DNA of 64,000 nucleotides from Trileptium ribeirensis. Lineage: Eukaryota > Nematoda > Enoplea > Enoplida > Thoracostomopsidae. The position numbers were made by a program, and so were the translations under genes. The stretch is taken from assembly GCA_030248225.1 (NCBI GenBank), contig JASANE010000090.1, forward strand, positions 1 through 64,000, given 5' to 3'. Below are positions 56,390-64,000 of the stretch, piece by piece. The notes beneath the pieces were generated by a model. That model had not been told where the DNA came from, ran no database searches, and saw nothing but the letters and a program-made list of their open reading frames with translations. The number at the start of each line of letters is the position of its first letter. Position 1 is the stretch's first letter.

Positions 56390-58255
56390 CTAAGGAGTTG
56401 CTGTTTCAGGGAATGACTGCTGAATGTTTCAAGAAAAAAATTGAAGAATCTGTTTCCTCGTGACTAATATAAAATCGACAGCAGCTAAACAGCAGTTTTG
56501 CATCGCCTTTGACGAAAAAAGCGCTATATAAATTCTATACTCATACTCATACAAACGATAAAATGAAGGCACAAATCAAATAGTTCATATATATATACTC
56601 ATGGTACAGTTACCATTTAGTAACAAATCATGCATGTATATAAACCGTACATTTATTCATACAAGCACGGCAATGGATAATACAGTTATACCGATAAGTC
56701 ATACAATATTTGTATGAGTTTTTTTCAATTGTACGACCTATTTTAACCATTTATGATCTATTGTTGCAATAATTGCAACAATAGATCTTAAATGGTTAAA
56801 ATAGGTCGTACAATAATAATTATAGAGTGGTTAAACGACAATAAATATAAATAATGCCAAGTTCATCAAGGTTATAAGTACTTCATCAGTTTATTCTCGA
56901 TCAGACTTACATGTACTTCTCATTCTGGGAGGAAGCTTGAATTTTGTTAATTTTCACGATATTTGTGGATTCGCGGAATGGGGCCTAGCAATAAAGTAAT
57001 AGAAGAGTATGTAACTCCTGTATTAGAAGTGATTTATTGTGTCATGTGTTAAAGCGATATGTAGTGCAAAGCGCTATTATGGAGCAACATCTGTCTGAAT
57101 GCATTTTATTCTGTTCACATAATATGGACGAATGCTTTCAGGTGTCTCTCTAGAGCCGCCCAACAATTGGTTTTTCGTATGCTTTACATTATCGAGCCGT
57201 TGCCGAAATCAATGATTCTTAGCTGGTTTCAACATGGCTACCATTCGTAAGTCGGCAATTAATATCAAATTTATGGTACCTCTGTAAAATCATCCAATTT
57301 TCGACAAAGGTACACCCTACGTCCAATAGAAGAAGTGCAACAGAATTTACCGGTCCGCAGAAAATTCCTGAACAAACGTCGAAAAGCTCTTTAACAAATT
57401 AAAAACGCGCTAAAATTCTAACGCTATTTTAAGTTTTTAAAACTTGCAATTTTAATATTTTTGAATAGACAGCAGTCATTTTTGACTAGAATTGTAGTTA
57501 AGTGGCGATTGATAAAGCTCATTTGTTGTTACAGTGCACTATTTTTACCACTAGAAACAGTGTTTTTATTATGGAACCGTGTTATAAAAAATGTTTGAAG
57601 CCACTCATTTTAAGCAGACTAGTATTCGAGTTTTAAACTTACGGCTTTGTACTTTTCTTTTGGCCTTACGTCTTTGACCTCTACACTGTTTTATCTTGAC
57701 TGTAGTACTCGTCAAAAATACGTAAGTACTGTTCCTTGTTGTATGAAAGTAATTTTTAGACAATATATTTTTAATTTAAATGGTTTTGAAATCTCAAGCA
57801 AACTAGGAGCTGGAACCGCGAGAGCTATTTTTGTAAAGTACTTGTAGCCCAAGATCTTTGACCCTCTAATGTTAAATATAATTGAATGTTGAGCGAGTGA
57901 AACGGGCGAAGCGAAGAATTCTTAATTGCTGTGGCAGTGGTGAAATTTGACAATGTCCGTTATTGGGTTCTTAGGGTGACACACATAACTGAACTTTGGC
58001 TGGACAGATTGATTCGCGCAATAGCTTATATGAAAGTTTAAAATCTTTATTTGTGCACCCTAATTAGTCTCAAAAACCGATTTCAACATCTTCATCTCGA
58101 AAATGCGGGCTAAAAAGGCTGGCGTCTGCAAAGGGGCTAAATTTCACTGTACTTATAACTCGACAATCGGTGTAGATATTTAACTGAAATTGGGCTCATT
58201 TTGTAGAGCAAGAAAGCTTCTATGTCTGTGCTTTGCTACGCAATTCTTTTAGATT
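56390..58255. other. Intergenic stretch, no gene recognised
   Basis: No exon is recognised. It contains the near-perfect palindrome at 56729-56813. At about 57893 GAGCGAGTGAAACGGGCGAAGCG resembles, reversed, the tail of the composite repeat (CCGTTTCACTCTCGC), so a terminus of that family may lie here. Confidence 0.4.
56729..56813. repeat. Near-perfect 85-nt palindrome
   Basis: TTGTACGACCTATTTTAACC starts the left arm and GGTTAAAATAGGTCGTACAA ends the right arm. The centre is TTGTTGCAATAATTGCAACAA. The 42-bp arms pair with one mismatch (ATGATC against ATCTTA side) and almost no loop. Such sequence can extrude as a cruciform. A microRNA precursor is unlikely because there is no loop. Confidence 0.9.
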
Positions 58256-58720
58256 TTGGGATTTGGATTAAAACGGGTTCTAAAATGGCCCATGAGACCC
58301 AAAATACACGAAAATGGTAATATCTCCGAAATGACTCGAGCTATGCGCGTTTTTGTCTCATTTTATAGCGCCATTCCTTCTCGGTCTAAGTGCAAATGGT
58401 GTATTATTATTATTTACGCTGCAGGGTTATGTCAGTAAAGTTTTTCAGTGGCCCATGGTACCCTAAATACACTAAAATTATATCTCCGCAGCCGCTCAAG
58501 ATATATGAATGTTTTTGGTCTCACTTTGTATAGCAAATAATCCTCTATGTAACTGCAAAGGGTGTGTTACTATTATTTACGCTACAGGGCTGGGTCAAAA
58601 ATGGACTTCAATTTTACAATGGCCTCCAAAATACACGAAAATGGTAATATCTACGCAATCTGTTGAGCTATATAGGTGTCTTGGCCTCATTTTATAGAAC
58701 AATTCATTGTCTCTTTTGTA
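58256..58720. repeat. ~167-bp tandem array, three units
   Basis: The block AAAATGGCCCATGAGACCC (about 58282) recurs as AGTGGCCCATGGTACCC (58447) and CAATGGCCTCCAAAATAC (58616), spacing 165 and 169 bp. Each is followed by ATACACGAAAATGGTAATATC and later CTCATTTTATAG and ATTATTTACGCT-CAGGG. It is related to the diverged array at 2160-2725. Confidence 0.85.
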
Positions 58721-58929
58721 ATTTATAGCTCAGTATAAATATTGCTATGTAATCAGTATAATTCATCTCTGTAAATTACATATTCGCCGCTGACAAGTCA
58801 CCATCTTGGTGATAAGACAAGACATGCTTTATTTTGACACTGTAATTTGTGCTAATGTTGATTATTTTGTGAGAGAATGTATAAAATCATTTTGCCTATC
58901 TTAAGTCTACTTAAAATTTTGAAACTATT

Positions 58930-59660
58930 ATTGAAACATAGCGAGCAAAGCGAGCTGGGTTGCCCATGAGGATGCTAGGGGAAGAAATCATGAAAATTTG
59001 TGTTTGTCCGTTGGTGTCACTCATAACTCATCTTCGGATGGATAGATTTCGACGATTTTTGTTCGATAGCTAAAGTGACTCTACCCGATACTAAAGTGAC
59101 TCTACCCGATACTAAAGTGCACCCTTTAGTTGAATGTGAACAGCTTTGACCCCCATAGTCTGAGTCAAAATGGCAATAACAGATTTTTAAGAGTTTTCTG
59201 TCAAATCTGTCCATACGGGTACAAAAGTGTTTCGCAGCCCACACCTCGCGACTCAGTCTTCGCGTCCACAAACGAATACCACCAATCAGTTCATAGACCT
59301 CCGCAACTTGCCTATATTATACCTATCCATTGGATTTAAATGTTTCACGATTGAGCAATCCGATTTCCAAATGGTCTGTTTTCACTTGTTTGGTTATATT
59401 GTGTGCTTAACATCAGGAATGATATTTATAGTTGCTTTTCGGAACGCTGCATAAAATGGTCTTGTTATCTAGAGGACAGAACTTATATATCCTGAATTTT
59501 CATAAGTTTTCAGTAGTTTTAAGTTCGATGAAGCTGATCCCTAATGTAATCAGTCTTCAGTTTTAGTTATATATTGCTTTCAGTGCATTTAGAGCTGTAT
59601 TATATAGCTTTTTCGGTACGCTGAATACAATGATATATCACCCAGGTACACCTGTTATTG
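58930..59660. repeat. Composite dispersed repeat, copy D
   Basis: The head starts ATTGAAACATAGCGAGC near 58931, with CATAACTCATCTTCGGATGG and GATTTCGACGATTTTTGTTCG. A small internal duplication GTGACTCTACCCGATACTAAA follows (near 59075 and 59097). Two monomers (GTTATCTAGAGGACAG near 59464 and a decayed one near 59640) end it. The tail is not clear. Confidence 0.6.
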
Positions 59661-60505
59661 ACTGGGTCATATTTTCCAGAGGATTTTAAGGAGATTTAAA
59701 GCCCACCGTCAGCGAATCCGATTTGCCGAAATAATTTTGTCGTTTTGTCGTTGTTGTTGTTTATTTGACGATGCGTTATTCTTTCGCTCAGGGAAACTAT
59801 TATGGATGTTGCGGCATGCGCAAAAGATGGCGTGTCTGGAGTTTTATCAGATGTTCATTATAAGGCTTCAAGTGCTCTAGATTTCTTAGAGTTCTATAAT
59901 ATACATTTAACGACGTTTGTTATAGGTGATTACACGTAATGACAACTATAGATGATACCATACTCGCTGTGCATCACCCTACCCCGCTATTTACTAATTG
60001 GTTTAATTCTTGATAATTTAAATGCTTTATTTCTGACAGTGCTGTACTGAATGCGATTTTACAACGCGATAGTATAAAACATTGTGCTTTCCAGCGAATG
60101 TTTGAAAATCATCAACGAACTCATTGAACTGCACGTGTTTATTGCGTCGGGTATTGAAATTGTTGATTCGTACATGTTGAACTCAAGCTTTGCTACTGGT
60201 ATGAGACATGCCATTTCCAACAGGTATGCGAGACGTCTTAATACACTTAGCAAAACCGGAGAGTGAGTGAATAGTTGAAGCAAAGTATAACGGCGATGAA
60301 ATATCAAGAGGGAAACCCCACGGTCTAGTGTGTGTGTGGGTGGGGGTAGGGATGTTCACCGGTATCGTGAAAATAATGTGAATATATTTTCTCAGTGACA
60401 CGTAGTATGATTTTGGTGTGTCTGGTACTTATGTTCACGTATTTAGATACGGAATGTAAAATGATAGCGCTCTTCGAAAATGAATTATAAATCTGGGTTT
60501 TCCAA
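59661..60505. other. Intergenic stretch, no gene recognised
   Basis: No exon or known repeat. A GT-rich run (GTGTGTGTGGGTGGGGGTAGGG) lies near 60329-60351. Confidence 0.35.
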
Positions 60506-60509
60506 GGTA

Positions 60510-60940
60510 GGGTGGAAGGGCCCCTGGCATTTTTCGATGCCCTCTGGCAAAATCTCAACCCGCTACAACACCCCATGTTGGCACATCCTGGCAAAATTTT
60601 GGCTCTCTCTAGCAAAATTTCTGCCCCTTCCCTGGTAAAAACACACCTAGTTGACATAGAAACTTGTCAAAATTTTTACGAAAATCTCTTTGTGAAGTAA
60701 AAAAATTATTAATTTTAGCAAAAAATTGGCAAAGTTCGTTTTAGTAAAAAATGGGAAGGTTGGTTTGGAGGTGTTTTTGGACATTTTCTCCGGCCATTTA
60801 TTAACATTTTTAGCGTTTTCGATGAAAAATATTAAGTTTTCAAAATTTTTACCATTTCGACCCCGTTCTGCGCTCCCCAGTTTAAGCCATGGTGCCCCTA
60901 GTGCACACCCCTGGGAAAAGTTCCGAACCAGAGAGAAGGT
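60510..60940. repeat. Dispersed repeat with C/G-rich ends (copy 2)
   Basis: It starts GGGTGGAAGGGCCCCTGGCATTTTTCG, which matches the reverse complement of 11845-11875. It ends in GTGCCCCTAGTGCACACCCC and AACCAGAGAG. TGGCAAAATTT-type phrases repeat in the left part and the core is A/T-rich. No coding sequence is seen. Confidence 0.4.
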
Positions 60941-61114
60941 TCACTCCCCCTTGTAAACTTTGCCGCGAATGGAGAAGGCAGCCCAATGCGTTGAAAAGTG
61001 AGATACTATTAATTCAGTTTAAAATACAGCACCCTGAATAATCTGTGCTTCTTTACTCTTAGATTATGTTTTAAAGGATTTTAGCTTATTTCGAAATCTT
61101 GAAATCCAATTATT

Positions 61115-63205
61115 GAAACGGAGCGAGTGCAGTTTCCACTCAGTTTCCAAACAATTTCCCGTTTCTCAAGTTTCCCGTTTTTCACATTTTCCTAATTTTC
61201 CCGTTTTCCAAGTTTCCCGTTTTTCACATCTTCCAGTTTCTTAAGTTTCCTGAGTTTCCGGTTTCCCAACTCTATGCAGTTTATAAAAACTTTCCCGTTT
61301 CCAACATTTTCCAGTTTCCTAAATTTCCGTTTTCCCAAGTTTCCCGTTTCCAGTTTCCTGATTTACCTTTTTCCCGACTTTTTCGTTTCCCAAATTTATG
61401 CAGTTTCCAAACAATTTCCCGTTTCCGAAGTTTCCCGTTTTTCACATTTTCCTAATTTTCCCGTTTTCCGAGTTTCCCGTTTTTCACATCTTCCAGTTTC
61501 CTAAGTTTGCCGTTTCCAAAGTTTCCTGTTTCCCACATTTTCCAGTTTCCTAATTTTCCAGTTTCCCGTGTTTTCCGTTTCCCAAATTTATGCAGTACCC
61601 AAACACTTTCCCGTTTCACACATTTTCCAATTTCCCACATTTTCTAGTTTCCTAATTTTCCCGCTTCCTAAGTTTGCCATTTCCAGTTTCCCACATTTTC
61701 CAGTTTCCTAATTTTCCCGTTTCTCGAGTTCCCTGTTCCCCAACTTTATGCAGTTTCCATAGACATTCCCGTTTCCCAAGTTTCCCATTTCCCACATTTT
61801 CCAGTTTCCTAATTTTCCCGTTTCCCAAGTTTCTCATTTCCAGTTTCCTGATTTTCCCTTTTTCCGAGTTTTTGGCTTCCCAAATTTATGGAGTTTCCAA
61901 ACAATTACCCGTTTCCCAACTTTCCCGTTTTACACATTTTTCTAATTTTCCCGTTTCCGAGTTTCCCATCTCCCACATCTTCCAGTTTCCTAAGTTTCCC
62001 GTTTCTCAAGTTTGCCGTTTTCCACATCTTTCAGTTTCCTAAGTTTGCCGTTTCCAAAGTTTCCAGTTTCCCGAGTTTTCCGTTTCCCAAATTTATGCAG
62101 TATGCAAACACGTTCCCATTTCCCACATTTTCCAATTTCCCATATTTTCCAATTTCCTAATTTTCCCGTTTCCCAAGTTTCCCGTTTCCAGTTTCCCATG
62201 TTTTCCAGTTTCCTAATTTTTCTTTTTCCCAAGCTTCCTGTTTCCGGTTTCCTAATTTTCCCTTTTCCCGAGTTTTTCGTTTCCCAAATTTATGCACTTT
62301 CCAAAAAATTTCCCGTTTCCCACATTTTCCAGTTTCCTAATTTTCCCCTTTCCCAAGTTTCCAGTTTCCTAATTTTACCTTTTCCCGAGTTTTTCGTTTC
62401 CCAAATTTCTAGATGGAAAATCGTAAAAATTCTTTTTTAGTTTGTCGCTGTCATTCGTAACTCGCTTTCGAATGTACGGATTTCAACAAATTTTTTTGAT
62501 CAGTAGCAAAAGTGATAGCGATGTGCCATTCAGTTGAACGCGAACAACTCGACTAATTTTTTTTTCGGGTCGAAATGGCAAAAAGAAGGGTTTTTTAGAA
62601 GTTCTTTGCCAAAGAATGGCCGTAGGGGTACTAGAATTTGGCAGCCCATATCTCGATACAGGCGTCGCTTCGAAAAATGTAGACCGGAATCAGCTCTTCG
62701 AGATCCACAACTTTGATGATCACGACTTCATTGTGAGATCACTACATGAGCCATTGTGGGGCCGAATATGGTTCGTTGATCATTTGTTAGAAATAAGAAT
62801 TTTTAAAATTTCGCTGTGTTATTGACTGTTTTTACCTTACAACGTTTGCCTAATACGTTGTCAAACACGCTGGATACGATGGCTTTGCTATCTAGATTCC
62901 AACTTGACTCTATTATACTTTTTCTTGGGGTTTCAATGGTTTTAAAGTGGACGAACTTGATTTCCAAAATGTAGCTTATTTTCATTTATCTGATTATGTA
63001 TTGCATACAGGTCATCAAAAATTGTCTATATCTTCTGTTTTCCTGTGCCAGAATACGATTATTTGGTTATCTAGAGCCTAGCACAAGTATCTTATGCTTT
63101 TTAGACGACTTCAAAATTATGCAGTATCCAAACACGTTCCCATTTCCCACATTTTCCAGTTTCCTAATTTTCCCGTTGCCAAAGTTTCCCGTTTCCAGTT
63201 TCCCA
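61115..63205. repeat. Composite dispersed repeat, copy E, expanded by a minisatellite
   Basis: The head starts ATTGAAACGGAGCGAGTGCA at 61112 and is interrupted after CCACTCAGTTTCC. It resumes near 62412 with GGAAAATCGTAAAAATTC, GTAACTCGCTTTCGAATG, and CCATTCAGTTGAACGCGAACA. The middle block and two monomers (TATCTAGATTCC near 62890, TATCTAGAGCC near 63072) follow. The interruption is the pyrimidine-rich minisatellite 61130-62415. A second stretch of the same minisatellite lies at 63118-63365. Confidence 0.7.
61130..62415. repeat. Pyrimidine-rich minisatellite (TTTCCCGTTTCC-type)
   Basis: About 1.3 kb of near-continuous variants of TTTCCCGTTTCCCAAG, TTTTCCAGTTTCC and TAATTTTCCCG, with C and T on the plus strand. 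A longer unit is visible: CCCAAATTTATGCAGTTTCC recurs near 61265, 61389, 61572, 61738, 61879, 62086 and 62282, so the array has higher-order repeats of about 125-205 bp. The frames through it (Phe/Pro/Ser-rich on plus, Gly/Asn/Lys-rich on minus) are repeat artefacts. Confidence 0.9.
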
Positions 63206-64000
63206 CGTTTTCCAGTTTCCTAATTTTTCCTTTTCCCGAGTTTTTCGTTTCCCAACTCTATGCAGTTTATAAAAACTTTCCCGTTTCCAACATTTTCCAG
63301 TTTCCTAAATTTCCGTTTTCCCAAGTTTCCCAGTTTCCTAATTTTCCCTTTTCCGGTTTTGACTCCCAAATTTCTAAAGGGAAACTGGAAAGTTTCGGGA
63401 ATTTTCGCAACGGGAAAATTAGGAAACTGGAAAATGTGGGAAAATGGGAACATGTGGATATGCATAATTTTCAAAGTGCGTATAAAAGCGTAAATTTCTA
63501 TGTGCTAGGCTCTGATAACCAAATAATCGTATTCTGGCACAGAAAAACGGGAGATATAAACAATTTTGATGATATATCAATCATAATAAATAAAAATAAG
63601 GACTCATTTTTTGAAATCAAGTTCGTCCACTTTAAAACCATTGAAACCCCCAAAAAAAAAGTCTGGCTTTTCAATTCAAGTTGGAATACTAATAGCAATA
63701 CATATGCAGCAGTGTTTGACAAGAATATTGAACATTGTAAGGTAAAAACAGTGAGAACACACTCTATTTAAGACGAATGATCGACGGACCCATTGGCCCC
63801 ACCGTAATGATTAGGTCTCACGATGGAAGTCGTGATCGTGGATCTCGAAGAGCTGATTGCCGGTCTCGTTTTTCAGAAGGCGGGACACGTGTGCAAATTG
63901 TGGGCTCCGCTACCGAATATTCATACCCCTACGGCCAGAATTGGCAAAGGGTTTTGAGACCCTTCTTTTGCCATTTTTGACCCGATGATAATTCTAGGTA
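62565..64000. repeat. Large inverted duplication running off the window
   Basis: Left arm 62565-63205 and right arm 63375-64000 are inverted copies of the end of the composite repeat. Pairs are GAAATCAAGTTCGTCCACTTT (63615) with its complement near 62945, TCAGAGCCTAGCACA (reverse of 63500) with 63075-63090, and CCCCTACGGCCAGAATTGGC (63927) with the complement of 62615-62640. Paired positions sum to about 126,580 throughout. The 170-bp spacer is minisatellite. The right arm may continue beyond 64000. Confidence 0.85.

Noticed and set aside
56729..56813. MicroRNA precursor
   Set aside because: The stem is almost perfect and has no terminal loop, unlike a pre-miRNA. It is better called a palindrome.
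61274..62440. Several 60-142-codon frames rich in Phe/Pro/Ser or Gly/Asn/Lys
   Set aside because: They are translations of the TTTCCC-type minisatellite and exist on both strands.
1..64000. CRISPR array or bacterial operon
   Set aside because: Tandem repeats here are ~110-205 bp satellites without short repeat-spacer structure, and the only genes are eukaryotic with introns.

Overview
This is a repeat-dominated, AT-rich eukaryotic (metazoan) window. The protein-level signals point to an invertebrate animal: a GT-AG-spliced TRMT112 gene, a PWWP-domain transposon gene with two introns, RTE-like and CR1/L2-like LINEs, Ty3/gypsy-type LTR elements (one with an envelope-like gene) and several hAT-type non-autonomous families. 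There are no operons, Shine-Dalgarno sites or dense genes. I cannot name the species.

Layout. 1-12.3 kb is intergenic DNA with a degenerate ~160-bp tandem array (2.1-2.7 kb), a short MITE (2.9-3.4 kb), a composite head-plus-tandem repeat (3.6-5.2 kb), copies of a 1.2-kb hAT-type MITE with 8-bp target duplications (5.5-6.7, 8.5-9.4 kb), a ~168-bp tandem array (9.4-9.8 kb) and a long foldback element (10.0-11.6 kb). The one conserved host gene is TRMT112 (12.57-13.14 kb, +). A splice-flanked unidentified exon candidate sits at 14.9-15.1 kb. A second foldback lies at 17.2-18.1 kb. At 21.42-25.73 kb is a nearly complete DNA transposon: matching 32-bp terminal inverted repeats, both ends packed with copies of a short motif, and one three-exon gene encoding a PWWP domain joined to a DUF7869-like, RNase H-fold-looking transposase candidate, broken by two frameshifts.

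26.5-37 kb holds another hAT MITE with a nested MITE, a composite repeat with about five ~173-bp monomers, and a long gene-free stretch. 37.1-38.5 kb is a dead RTE-like LINE (-), followed by extreme A/T tracts. 41.4-50.9 kb is a nested pile: a CR1/L2-like LINE (+) interrupted by a hAT MITE fragment and by an LTR retroelement (-) of unusual order: 5' LTR, tRNA-Leu-type primer site, Gag, an SGNH-hydrolase-like segment, an unknown ORF, an envelope-like ORF, then a retropepsin fused in frame to the envelope tail. It is truncated there, so no RT or integrase is seen.

50.97-56.39 kb is one hAT MITE split by a gypsy deletion derivative (two LTRs, intact D,D35E integrase, an unexplained 3' ORF, no gag/protease/RT) and by a LINE 3' fragment with its own target duplication. 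The right end contains a near-perfect 85-nt palindrome (56.73 kb), a ~167-bp tandem array, further composite repeats, a 1.3-kb pyrimidine-rich minisatellite that grew inside one of them, and a large inverted duplication that runs off the window end.

Only TRMT112, and possibly the exon at 14.9 kb, looks like host coding sequence. The rest is mobile DNA in layers that can be ordered: the hAT MITE family is older than the gypsy and LINE insertions inside it.
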